Positions 43,528 through 63,792 of a stretch of 64,000 nucleotides of DNA are shown one piece after another; position 1 is the stretch's first letter, and each line of letters opens with the position of its first letter. The position numbers and the translations under genes were made by a program. The DNA lies in assembly GCA_963920525.1 (NCBI GenBank), contig OY986436.1, forward strand, positions 12,599,467 through 12,663,466, written 5' to 3'. The stretch comes from Dichetophora obliterata (Eukaryota > Arthropoda > Insecta > Diptera > Sciomyzidae). The notes beneath the pieces were generated by a model that did no database searches, had not been told where the DNA came from, and worked only from the letters and a program-made list of their open reading frames with translations.

Positions 43528-43630
43528 GCAACTCAACTGCACTCAGATGGAGAACAGTAAATGTCTAATGAAAAGAGAAATGTGCTCTAGATGTGATGCC
43601 TAGATTAATTGTCATTTTACTAATTGATGC
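43528..43630 (-). promoter_or_regulatory. Conserved upstream block of receptor C
   Basis: Two words conserved with receptors B and A: caactcaactgcactcagat (within 43528-43551) and ttgtcattttactaattgat (within 43607-43630). The first lies 45 bases from the start codon and could cover the transcription start; the second has a TAATTG homeodomain-type core. Conservation upstream of three paralogs is the evidence; the function is inferred. Confidence 0.6.
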
Positions 43631-43728
43631 AAGAGACATACATATATGTATATATGTCCGTTGTTGTATGGAGAATGCTATTCCAGTTTATACATAATAA
43701 CTTAGCAAAATTTTATGCAAAAGCAATC

Positions 43729-43800
43729 AGCCTTATCCGCAGACTTGAACCTCGGCCGCGTGAGTGTAAGTGCATGGTCTTATCCATTCGACCATCGCAG
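43729..43800 (-). other. tRNA-like fragment
   Basis: On the minus strand the segment reads gatggtcgaatggataagac and later gaggttcaagtctgcgg, resembling the A and B boxes of RNA polymerase III genes. The stems do not pair convincingly. It is probably a tRNA pseudogene or SINE head between receptor C and the neighbouring foldback element. Confidence 0.4.
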
Positions 43801-43848
43801 TTGTTAATTAATCGTCGCCTTATTTTCTTCGTTAAGAATAAACACTAG

Positions 43849-45294
43849 ACTACCCAATCAGCCATTTAGAAATAGTGATTGGATTAAGCTTACATATAAT
43901 GCAAAAACCAAGCCTTTTCCAAGCACGCTTGTAAAACACTTGCGTAGGTAATAAATTTCCAAGTTGCTTTGTAGAATTATCGCGTAAAAAACAAAAAGTG
44001 AGTGTTGTACAATAATACTTGGAAAGAATTGCTTTAAGTAACGGCTTTCCAATTATACTTGCAAAATGTTAGCCAAGGTAATAATTTTGCAACTGTTCAA
44101 ATTTGCGATTGCTGTTAACTGTTGGCCTGTTTAGTTTTGTGGAGAGTGCGCTAGACTATCAACCCAGACGTCCCCGGTTCGTGTCCGGGTTCGGTCGTGT
44201 TTCTTTTCACTTTCCTTGCTCTTTAATATTTTTCCAATAGTAAGGAAGATTTTTCCAAGAGATCGTTTTCGTTTTTTCTACAAATACTTTTAAGCATTTT
44301 CCAACAGTAATCGTAAGCTTTTTCCAAGCTTGATGCTTACGGTTTTAAGCTTCCCAATCAGCCAAACAAGCTTGGAATAAGCTTTAAACAAGCTTAGAAC
44401 CGTAAGCATCAAGCTTTGAAAAAGCTTTAGATTACTATTGGAAAATGCTTACAAGTAATTGTAGAATAAACGAAAACGGTACCTTGGAAAAATATTCCTT
44501 GCTATAAGCTTGATCCAAGTGTTTCTTTACAATTGGAAATTAGTATTTGAATAAGCTTTTCCAAGTGTTTCTTTACAATTGGAAATTAGTATTTGAATAA
44601 GAATTTTCCAAGTGTTTCTTAACAATTGGAAATTAGTATTTCAATACGCATCTTTTATGTATAAATATTTATACCAAACAATGCGCAGCCATCTTAAATT
44701 GACAAATAAGAATAAAAAAGAAAATTTGCCGGTACGAAAAGCTGTACCCGTCCTCATTTCTCACTATCAAACTCGGACTTGCCTTCAAGAAAACTTGTTT
44801 GGTTGCATTTTCAGCCCTCAGTTGTGGTTCTTGTCCTTTAAATTCAATATTTTCCATAATTCTTAAATGTAGTAAAGAGCAAAGAAAGTGAAAAGAACCA
44901 CGACCGAACCCGGACTCGAACCCGGACTCGGTCGTGGTCGGGTTGATAGTCTAGCGCACTCTCCACAAGACTACACAGGCCAACAGTTAACATTAATCGC
45001 AAATTTGAACAGTTGCAAAATTATTACCTTGGCTAACATTTTGCAAGTATGATTGGAAAACACTTACTTAAAGCAAGTCTTTCCAAGTATTATTGTACAG
45101 CACTTACTTTTTATTTTTTACGCTATAATTCTACAAAGCAACTTGTAATTTATTACCTACGCAAGTGTCTTACAAGCGTTCTTGGAAAAGGATTGGTTTT
45201 TGCATTGTATGTAAGCTTAATCCAATCACTATTTCTAAATTTCTGATTGGGTTGTTTAGAGCTTATTCTAAGTTTGTGTGGCTGATTGGGTAGT
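43849..45294. mobile_element. 1.45-kb foldback element with a tRNA-like segment in each arm
   Basis: The ends actacccaatcagcc and ggctgattgggtagt are inverted repeats. Arms of about 380 bases follow (gtgattggattaagcttaca, cacttgcgtaggtaataaat, ccaaggtaataattttgcaa). Each arm includes a tRNA-like stretch: 44123-44210 on plus, with gtggagagtgcgctagacta and cccggttcgtgtccgggttc, and 44895-44985 on minus. A second, inner inverted repeat of tttccaa/cttgga words fills 44230-44640. No target duplication was found. Confidence 0.65.
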
Positions 45295-45553
45295 GTGTTT
45301 TATTTTGAGTTGGTCCGAAGCTTATTAACCAAAAATGCGCAACTATACTATTTTTAAGAAAATCCACAGAGTTGCGCAGTTTTCGCAATTGAACTTAGCA
45401 CTAATTCAAAATAAAACACACTTATGCATTGCATAAATGCACATTCTCATATCAATATGAAGAATTCACTAGTGTGTAGGTGGAGGATCATTCTTTCGAT
45501 TGGTATTGGTCTTTATAAGTTTGTAAAATTTTTTTGTACTTTTATTTGCACTT

Positions 45554-46003
45554 AAAGGTTTTCTGAGCGCCCCATGGTACAGATCAAAGGCTACACAATC
45601 TTTTTAACATAGTGAATACCTTGATTTATTTTGTTTAATACATTTTTATTTGTTAAAAGCTCATTAATTTGTTGTTTTAATATGAAAAGTAAAAAAAAAG
45701 TATGTGTGTACTTGATATCATTTAAGTAGGTATATTTGTTCTGCTTAGATATCCTCTGTCTGCAAATTACGCTGGTTTAAAGGTTTTCTGAGCGCCCCAT
45801 GGTACAGATTAAAGGTTAAAGAAATTTTGTTTTAACATCGTGAATACCTTGATTTTTTTTATTTAATACATTTTTCTTTGTTAAAAGCTCATTAATTTGT
45901 TGTTTTAATATGAAAAGTTTAAATAAAGTATGTGTGTACTTGATATCATTTAAGTAGGTATATTTTTTCTGCTTAGATATCCTCTATCTGCAAATTCAGC
46001 TAA
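45554..46003. repeat. Tandem duplication of the 3' end of receptor B with a relic exon 3
   Basis: A segment of about 225 bases occurs twice (from 45554 and from 45779), sharing aaaggttttctgagcgcccc, aaagctcattaatttgttgt and gtgtacttgatatcatttaa. The copy next to the gene carries the real end of exon 3. The distal copy keeps only the last codons of it (about 45725-45770), with a GAA to TAA change. The duplication therefore covers the 3' UTR and the end of the final exon. Confidence 0.75.
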
Positions 46004-46051
46004 AGAAAATTGCACCAATATCACTATCATGGACGCAACATAAGCTCCAAT
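45950..46051 (-). CDS. Exon 3 of receptor B
   Basis: The acceptor ctttcag precedes ATT GGA GCT; 33 codons then a TAA. It encodes the seventh membrane segment (IGAYVASMIVILVQFSLAEF) and a short tail. It lies 6.7 kb from exon 2, is the only complete exon of its type between receptor B exon 2 and receptor C exon 1, and matches exon 3 of A and C. Confidence 0.8.
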   Translation of the reverse strand: MGAYVASMIVILVQFSLAEFADRGYLSRKNIPT

Positions 46052-49000
46052 CTGAAAGACAGAAAATAGCAAAATAAGTGTAATTAATTTCAATCTCAAA
46101 TATGTTAATAAGAAAAATTGCAAACAAATTTTTTAATTGATTCATATCTGCTTATTTTACACTAAAAGTATTGAGGGTATTCGCATTGACATAAGGGGTA
46201 TTCACACTGACTTGGGTAGTTGGGTAGATTGGGAAATGTCGTTAATTTTGTTTTTTAAAGTACCATTCTACTCAAGTACCCATCTACCAATCTACTCTAG
46301 CTGACCCCCTGACTTGTTTGGCAGATTGTTTTCTTTCCAAATTGAGTACTTTTTCCATGTGTTACCACCACCTTTATAAAAATAGGAAATAAATGATCTA
46401 AGGGCATCAAATTTACAATATTTGTTGTCAAGGCTAATATCTCGAATAATACACAAAAAATATTGCCATACCCCCTATTTCCGCCCACAAGTTAATAAAA
46501 AACCTATATTTCAGACGAATTCGGTTGTATTGGACTAAAATTTTGTAATTTAGTTCGTATGGCTACTGTCGATAATTCAACAAAAAATGGGCGTGGTTGT
46601 ATTATAACTACGCCTACTTTTCAGAAATTATAATTCCTGAGTTGTGCATGTTTTTATAATGAAACTGAACTAAAAATCGGCGTAGTCGCACTACAGTTAT
46701 GCCAGTTCAGATACACAAAAAATTTAAATGTTTTTTCCGATTGGCATGAAAATTCTTATGTGGCCGGTATTTTAAGCCGGTATGTGACAGGACAACATCT
46801 TACCCTGGATTACTAGTGATAAGATGCTACGAAGTTCACTTTAAAAATTACTCGTATATAGAATAACTTTTTTACGCCTAAATAATGGCCTAAATTTTTC
46901 GCGCATAAAATGACAAAAAATGGTGGCAGCCCTTTTCCAGCTGTCGCTTATCTACATAAACCAAGGAGATCAAACAAACCTCCAGCACTGCCCAAAACTA
47001 TTCTACAAAGTACTCAATTGCAATTTAGGGTGCTCGCAATAACCAAAAGTACTCAATCTACCCATACCCTACTACCCAAGTCAGTGTGAATACCCCTATA
47101 GTATTTTTTCCAAAGGCGTGCCCTATATTACGAAAACGAAATGAAGTACTTTTGTCGAAAAAGTAACACATGAATAATGAATGGTTGGGCTGAATTTATG
47201 AAATTAAGTTTTTACATAGATTATGAATTGAAGGACAAAAAACTCCGTTTTTTTCCTTGTGAAATGTGTTTTATTCCTTATTTTGATTTTTTTGTAATTT
47301 TTTGCTGAACCGATCCGAGAGGGAAAGCTGAAAAAGGCAGCATATGCAATCATATGAAAAAAGCTCAAAGTGCGTATAGTACCAGCCGAACAAGCAGCTT
47401 AAAGCGACTTGTGCGCTGGTATTCAGAGTGCCGATTTTTGCTTTCTCGCTAGCTCGCACGATTTGCATGTGTTAAGTTTTATTTTACACGATGCTTACTT
47501 ATTATTTTCATTAAATAATATAAAAAAAGGTAGAGCAACAAGGAAAACTCCAATAAAATACATACACATTTTTTTTATTTTTGCTGTTGCGCCTTTTCTT
47601 CGCTTTTTCGTGGTATCAAATGCAAATGCTTTTGTTTTATTCTAAATTTGTAGTAGAAAAATCCATAATTTGATATCAATGTTCTATTTTATGTGAATGT
47701 AAAATATCAAAATAATTAGATGTTGGTCAATGAAGCCATGAACGAGTGTGTGCAATGCATGCAAACAAATATTTACTAACACATAAATGATTTATGTCCA
47801 ATGATTGATTTTTCCACTACAAATTAAGAATAAAACAAAAGCTATTTATCGCTAATTTTTATTTGTTCATCCACTTGCATTTAATAAGCCTTTTAATAAG
47901 TCGCTTATTCAGCCGATTGACTTTTTCCCCACTATTTTTATGTTGTTATTTTTTCTGTTCTGTTTAAAAAACAATTCTAAATAAAAACGAAGCGATAAAG
48001 CCACTAAAAACAGTACAAAACAACTGCAAAAGGTCGAAACAAGCTGTGACAGGTAGTGACTTAAAGCGACTTACAGTGGCTTAAAGTGCGTTTCAGCATA
48101 GTTTTTCGCATTTTCGTCTCTTGACTTGTCCGCTGGTTTGAGGAAAGCAAGAAGCACACACGAGATCACGTGACTTATTTGATGCTTTAATTAAAAAAAA
48201 AAAACACGTTATATGTACAAACAAACTCAAAATAGTCAAAAACCAGCTAGAACAAGTCAGCGTCTTAAAGCAACTTACAGTGGCTTAAAGTGCGTTTCAG
48301 CATAGTTTTTTTGCATTTTTGTCTCTTCACTTGTTGTCCGCTGTTTTGAGGAAAGCGGAAAACACACACGAAATCACTTGACTTATTTGACGCGTCAATT
48401 GTAAAAATAAACAAAAAGGAAACATAATGTATACAAACAACACAATGTAGTCAAAAACCATCTGCAACAAGTCAGCGACGGTAAGCGCTCACTATACCAA
48501 CTACCAGCTGCTTTCAGCTCGGCTCGGCAAAGCAACAAGTCGTTACAATAAACGCGTCCTAAGATTCGAAGGTCATGTTCTCGGTCACACGCACAAAATA
48601 ATTGATCAGTAGAAGTTTAGTCAAAGTCCTTTCAAGGGCTGAAATGGCCAATTTGTTCGATGTTAAAACTAAGATCTTCGTCGCTAAAACTTCACCATGC
48701 GAATTTTTAACCAGATCGATCGGTCAAAAATAAAGTTACAGAAAATCAAAAGTAAAAAATTGTATTTTTTTTTTGTCAATTTTAAAATACAAGCCACTCT
48801 TTAGGTTTTGCTTGAAATATTTTTAGCTTCGAAGAATTTGTGAATTTTTAACTCACGGACCAATATTTTATATTGAATAGATATTAACCCAAACTTGCAT
48901 ACATGGGCATCCACAGGGGGAAAAAGGGAAAGTTTCCCCCCTAGAAAGTGAAAATTTTTTATATATCTTCATATTAAATCGGGGTAGATTTTCATGTTTC

Positions 49001-52000
49001 ATATTTTTTCACATTAAAAAACTATATTAATTGTTTATTCATTATTAATTTTTTATTCATTATTTATTCCCTATTCATTTGCTATTGAATAATGAATAAA
49101 AAATGAATAATGAATAAAAAATGAATACTGAATAAAAAATGAATAATGAATGACAAAACAATAATGAATAAAAAATGAATAACGAATGAATAATGAATAA
49201 AAAATGCATAATGTATAACAAATGAATAATGAATGAAAAATGAATAACGAATACAAAATAAATCATGAATAAAAAAGAATAATTGAAAATTCTGAAGTTC
49301 TTTGTGAATAGCATTCAAATGAATAAAAAAACTGATTCATGATTCTGAACAACGAAAATGAATAATAGAACTGAATAATAAATAATTTTTGTAAAAATTA
49401 ATGTGAGCTTAAAATTTTATTTATAAATCAATTTTGCATTCATTCATGATTCACTTTTTTATGAATTAAATCAAATTGAATGCATTTTTTTATGCATTCT
49501 TAATGCATTTTTAATTTTTTTATTCATTTTCATCTCTTATTCATTTTTAATTTTTTATTCACTATTAATTTTTTATTCATTATTAATTTGCTATTCATTA
49601 TTAATTGTTTATTCAATTTAGTACTAAGCCATAAATATAAAATTAATAACAAATTAATAATGAATACAAAATGAATATTGAATAAAAAATGACTTATTAA
49701 TAACAACTGAATCATGAAAAAAATGAATAATGAATAACAAATGAATAATGAATAAAAAATGAATAACGAGTAAAAAATGAATAATGAATAAAAAAAGGAA
49801 TAATTGGTTCTGAAATTCTTTGTGAATAGCATTAAAATAAATAAAAAATTGATTCATTATTTTGAACAACGAAAATGAATAATTGAAATGAATAACAAAT
49901 AATTTTTTTTTTTAAATTATTGTGAGCTTAAAATTTTATTTATAAATCATTTTTGCATTCATTGAATGCATTCTTATTTCGTTATTCACTGATTCACTAT
50001 TTTATGAATAAAATCAAATTGAATGCATTCTTTTACAGCTCTGAAAATCGGCATTCATATTCAAAATTTTAAGTACAACTGAATAATGACATCAAAATGC
50101 ATTCAATGCATGCAAAATAGATTTATAAATAAAATTTTTAATTCACATTCATTTCTGAAAAAATTATTAATTATTCATTTTTGTTATTGAGAATAATGAA
50201 TCAATTTTTTCATTCATTTAAATGCTATTCACAAAGAATGCAATTCACATAGAATTTCATAATTTTCAATTATTCTTTTTTTATTCATTGTTAATGTTTT
50301 AGTCGTTATTAATTTTTTATACATTATTAATTTTTTATTCATTATTAATTTTTTATTCTTATTAATTTTTTATTCACTATTCATCTCTATTCATTATTAA
50401 TTTTTTATTTTTTTTTAAATTTTTTATTCACTATTCATCTCTATTCATTATTAATTTTTTATTCATTATTCATTTGTTATTCATTATTCATAATATATTA
50501 ATTTTTAATTTTTTTATTCATTATTCATATATTATTCATTATTAATTGTTTATTCATTATTTATTTTTTTTCATTATTAATTTGCTATTAATTTTTAATT
50601 TTTTACTTAGCTATAAATGTAAAATGAATAACAAATTAATAAAAAACTAATAATGAATAAAAAATTAATAATGAATAAAATATGAACAATGAATAACAAC
50701 TGAATAATGAAAAAAATGAATAATGAATAAAAAAATTAATAATGAATAAAAAATAAATAACGATAACAACTGAATAATGAATAAAAAATGAATAATGAAT
50801 ATCAAATTAATAATGAATAATAAATGAATCATGAATAAAAAATTAATTACGAGTAAAAATGAATAATGAATAAAAAAAGAATAATTGAAAATTCTAAAAT
50901 TCTTTGTGAATAGCATTCAAATGAATAAAAAAATTGATTCATTATTCTGAACAACGAAAATGAATAATAGAAATTAGTAATAATAATTATTTAAAAATTA
51001 ATGTGAGCTTAAAATTTTGTTTAAAAATCAATCCTTCATTCATTGAATGCACTCTTATTTCGTTATTCACTGATTCATTTTTTTGTGAATAAAATCAAAT
51101 TGAATGCATTCTTTTACAGCTCTGTCTATAAGGCACGATATAAACTCGTAATCAGCAGCGTTTGCCATTTTATATTCATCAATTCAGAAAATTAAATTTT
51201 ATTCGACAGTTACGCACGGAGCTTTCGGTTTGAATCGCTTTGCCTGCAGCCAGATCAAGTTAACGAAACTTAACGAAAAAGCTGGCTTGAGCTATTATGG
51301 TCTGTACACATCATTTCTATGTATTCGTATAAAATTTGACATTGCCCAGTGGGCATTTTAGCGAGTGCTCTGCAAAAGAAGGCATTTATAAATACTGCTA
51401 TTATTGGCGTCAATACACCTTCCATGATCACTGCATTGATGAGTACTTCTTACCTAGGATCTGATTCTTTTTATATTATTTTATATGAAAAAATTTACAA
51501 AAAAAAATTTTAATTACACAGAACAGTTTGTAAAAAATGTAGATTTTAAAAAAAAAATTTTTTTTGTCCGAGTTGGGTCTCGAACCCGGGCTCCCGAAAA
51601 CTAAAACATTACATATTATATGAATACATTTATATGGAAAAACTCCAAGTCTTTTCTTATATTTTTGTTTGAAGATAATTTATAAAAAAATTCAAAAAAA
51701 ATTTTAAATACACAAAACAGTTTGTAAAAAAATGAAGATTAAAAAATAACAAAAAAAAAATTAATTTTTTTTCTCCGAGTTGCGTCTCGAAGGAAGGCGA
51801 TAAGAATGAAATTTGTCGGCTGACTTTTCTCTGATCTATTTAGCTGACGTAGCTTTGAACTTGCGCGGACACGGACAAATTTGTTGTTGTTTTCGCAGGT
51901 AAAATAAAAATCTGGAAATTGAGAGAGCTTCTTGTACCCGTGAAAACAACAACAAATTTGTCCGTGTGCGCTACGTGTGACATGCCCCTTAACGTCTCTG

Positions 52001-53852
52001 GGCATCGCGACATCAAAGCTACGTCAGCTAAACAGAGCAGAGAAAAGTCAGCCGACAAATTTCATTCTTATCGCCTTCCTTCACATCCGCTTTCGCCCAA
52101 TGTCCGCTGACCAGAAATAGCTGCACAAACGCAACTGTGCAGAACTGACAACTCTTTACTACTCTTTGGTTTGGGCTTTTACGCTGAGTCGACTTTATCA
52201 ATAGGGGTTGAATTGTGGTGGAAGATATGCCTCTGATCGGCCTTTTACGTTTTAAACTGAAGTTAAATCGGTCAAGTGAAGGAAATGGTAAGAGAGAGAC
52301 AGCCGCTGAACAATCTGTGCTACAGGAATCAGCTCGTACCATTTTAAACTATTTTTTTGGCATGAAACGAGTTTCCACTCGACTATTTCGAAGGTTCTTC
52401 AAAAAACCCAACTGCGTAAAGGTCGCGGATGACATGCTGGAACGAGTCAATTCTGACCCCACATTCATAAAACGCATTGTAATTTGTGATGAGACATGAG
52501 TTTACGAGTTTGATATGCAAACCAGCCAACTAAACTGATTATCGAGGTTTTGTGTACTCGGAATTCTTGCCAAAAGATCGGATAATAAAGAATATTACGA
52601 CTTTTATGGAATTATGTGGGGTTTGAGAAAGCAACTAAATATGCAAAAACGTTTTCAATTAACACTGCGTTCTTATTTTTTTTTCGAAAATGACTGTGGC
52701 TTCACATACCGCCATGAGCATTCCAAAATCCGCTTGAAAAAATCCCTTAGCCGATACATGTAGAGGTCTGCTGTGAATCTGTAGCGAGAATTCATGTGCC
52801 ACGGCATTATATTTCGGATTGCTGATACCTATTAACTGCTTCACCAACGACAAAGTTTTGGTATTCTGGAAAATAACAAAATTATTATAGATCCAGTCAT
52901 TTTCGAACACGTAACATAATTTTTATGAGAAACCTACACTTCTTTGTAGCTGCTCGCAGTTATAACCAAAAACAATTGTTATCATTGTTATTGGAATCAG
53001 CATGCTTAAAGCGGAGTATAAAACTTGATGCGGATAAAAGCCATCCAAGGTCATGAAGGCCCGGTACACATTCAAAGTTACGGCAAAACAATAACAAATA
53101 ATAACATTTGCTATGAACCAACCAAATATTTCATTGAACAGCTCAACACATTGGGCGATATCCGTGTAGATTTCTTTGAGAATCAGCAAACGTTGTAGAC
53201 TTTCGATCACAGAGCAATCGATTTGTACGAGCAACAAGGATTTATTCAGTTTTATGGTCACAATATCCTGCAGTTGCTTGTTCAACACCTGCAGATAGTT
53301 GTGTATGATGTCGACATACAGTGACATTTGCAGGTAACGAGAACGTACAGTGATGATAATCACTATTGAATACCAAATAAATTCATAAAAAGAATTAAAA
53401 AATGCTAATAGTATATAAGCTAGTAGACCGCAAGCCAATACAGCTCCTATGCAGCCATATTTTCGACGCATCCAAGCTCCAAAAGCACCGCTGCATATTA
53501 TATAGTAAGTTTTATGACGGAATTTCATATATATTTGGTGGGATTTGTTGATAAATGCTACATGTTGATTATACGTTGTGACCACTTCAAGTAGAGTCAC
53601 CGCAAATGTGATCACATCGGACACAAAGGAAATCGTCATCATCGAGAGAGATATCATTAAATCTTTTTCTAAATCCAATGATTTATTAACATCATGAAGA
53701 CCATAAGCTGATACTGCAATATTAGTGAGGAGCAATAAGCAGGTGTAGATTTTTTGCACTCTTTGTTGTAACTTTTTTGTTGAGCCGGGTATAAGACCCA
53801 ACACGATCATGTACCGGTAATAGTTGCCGATTTCAATAAGATCCAATTCCAT
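45950..53852 (-). CDS. Gustatory receptor B, three exons, 390 aa
   Basis: Exons (minus strand): 53852-52938, 52865-52710, 46051-45950, all phase 0 with GT-AG ends. Exon 1 (305 codons) starts MELDLIEIGNYYRYMIVLGL and holds six hydrophobic segments; exon 2 has KTLSLVKQLIGISNP and VSAKGFFQADFG; exon 3 has AYVASMIVILVQF, the family's TY-x5-QF region with A for T. It should be a plasma-membrane chemoreceptor channel of taste neurons. It is very close to receptor A, sharing long identical runs and the same exon lengths, so that duplication is younger than the split from C. Intron 2 is 6.7 kb and filled with repeats. The link between exon 2 and the distant exon 3 is inferred from paralog structure and phase. 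Confidence 0.83.
46194..47097. mobile_element. 904-bp element with AGGGGTATTCAC ends in intron 2 of receptor B
   Basis: The left end AGGGGTATTCACACTGACTT is mirrored at the right by aagtcagtgtgaatacccct, and the arms continue through gggtagattggg / ctcaatctaccc. The triplet ata flanks both sides (46191-46193 and 47098-47100). The terminal decamer equals that of 8087-10878. No transposase frame. Confidence 0.8.
47098..48490. repeat. Intronic sequence with a 204-bp tandem duplication
   Basis: From about 48055 to 48470 a 204-base unit occurs twice: cttacagtggcttaaagtgc, gtttcagcatagttttt, gaggaaagc, aatagtcaaaaaccagct. An earlier partial relative (cagcttaaagcgacttgtgc) is at about 47394. The rest is AT-rich without recognisable features. 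Confidence 0.6.
48563..48651 (+). mobile_element. 3' fragment of the tRNA-derived SINE
   Basis: It matches the 3' part of the SINE at 54523-54842 (gttctcggtca, acacgcacaa, aattgatca, gtcaaagtcctttcaagggc, tgaaa) but lacks the tRNA head and the body. It is probably a truncated copy. Confidence 0.65.
49020..51123. repeat. GAATAA-rich AT satellite-like region in intron 2 of receptor B
   Basis: About 2.1 kb are made of gaataatgaataaaaaatga words in both orientations. A longer module containing attctttgtgaatagcattc, attgtgagcttaaaatttt and attgaatgcattcttttaca recurs at 49290-49500, 49800-50045 and 50880-51123, and in inverted form at 50080-50290. Modules end at ttttacagctctg, whose mirror CAGAGCTGTAAAA would suit a hAT-type terminus. 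Short frames here are repeat artefacts. Confidence 0.7.
51478..51792. repeat. Two direct copies of a roughly 115-bp AT-rich unit ending in a B-box-like motif
   Basis: Copies at about 51478-51592 and 51677-51792 share ttacaaaaaaaaattt, acacagaacagtttgtaaaa and gtccgagttgggtctcgaac. The last word on the minus strand reads gggttcgagacccaac, like a Pol III B box, but no A box or cloverleaf is seen. Confidence 0.5.
51789..52082. mobile_element. 294-bp hairpin MITE with GAAGGAAGGCGATAAG ends
   Basis: The left end gaaggaaggcgataagaatg is mirrored at the right by cattcttatcgccttccttc. The arms run about 130 bases (tttgtcggctgacttttctc, gctgacgtagcttt, gacaaatttgttgttgtttt) around a small loop near 51920. 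Open frames inside are due to the palindrome. Confidence 0.75.
52310..52620 (+). pseudogene. Mariner transposase fossil
   Basis: Plus-strand translation gives TILNYFFGMKRVSTRLFRRF, then VADDMLERVNSDPTFIKRIV and ICDET (first catalytic aspartate), then, after a TGA where mariners have Trp, VYEFDMQTSQ. A gap and frame change lead to DYRGFVYSEFLPKDRIINKE. These are mariner-family phrases in the right order. Both ends, part of the middle and the terminal repeats are missing. It lies in intron 2 of receptor B. Confidence 0.75.
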
Positions 53853-53884
53853 GATTTTGGATTGTTGTTATTCTGCGCTCGTTT

Positions 53885-53981
53885 GAAACTCAACTGCACT
53901 CAGATGGACGACTGTAATTGGCTAATGGAATTGACACTAGATGTGACATTTTGATAAATTTGTCATTTTATTAATTGATGC
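53885..53981 (-). promoter_or_regulatory. Conserved upstream block of receptor B
   Basis: It has aactcaactgcactcagatg (within 53885-53908, 33 bases from the start codon) and ttgtcattttattaattgat (within 53959-53981), both nearly the same as upstream of receptors A and C. gtaattggctaatg between them is shared with A. It probably includes the transcription start and a neuron-type-specific element; that role is inferred. Confidence 0.6.
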
Positions 53982-54265
53982 AATTGATAAGTGCGTTGTT
54001 AATGCACTTGATAAGTGGAAAATGCTTGGAAACAACAATTGTTTCTCAGTTTAAGAAACAGTTTTAAGCCAAATGCTTAAATGCTTGAAGCACGTCTACT
54101 TTTCTGGCGGTAAATTTTAATACACTTTACAAATTAAGAACAAAGCATGCAGATTTTGTATCATTTATTGTTTAATGCATCTAAAATTAACTTTAAAATC
54201 ATATTAGCTTACTGCTTCTTAACACGAATATAGTTACAAGATGATCCAATGCGATTTAATGTTAT

Positions 54266-63648
<9,383 letters not shown>

Positions 63649-63680
63649 GCTTTTGACTTGTTGTTGTTTTGCGTACGGTT

Positions 63681-63792
63681 GCAACTCAACTGCACTCAGA
63701 TGGACTACAGTAATTGGCTAATGTATAGAGCAGAAGACTCAGAAACTTGAGATGTGATACCTTGATAAATTTGTCATTTTAATAATTGATGC
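63681..63792 (-). promoter_or_regulatory. Conserved upstream block of receptor A
   Basis: It has caactcaactgcactcagat (within 63681-63704, 33 bases from the start codon), gtaattggctaatg, and ttgtcattttaataattgat (within 63770-63792). The spacing and both words match those upstream of receptors B and C. Sequence beyond 63800 to the window end shows no further feature I can support. Confidence 0.6.

Noticed and set aside
49071..50916. Phe/Ile/Tyr/Ser-rich open frames that look like membrane proteins
   Set aside because: They come from gaataa-type repeat words read in one frame and change frame wherever the repeat slips.
51789..52342. Overlapping open frames on both strands near 51.8-52.3 kb as a receptor or enzyme gene
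   Set aside because: They arise from the arms of a hairpin MITE and the neighbouring mariner fossil; no conserved domain fits.
63649..63684. Alternative upstream start of receptor A at 63684
   Set aside because: It adds 12 residues without counterpart in B or C; the downstream Met aligns with the starts of both paralogs.
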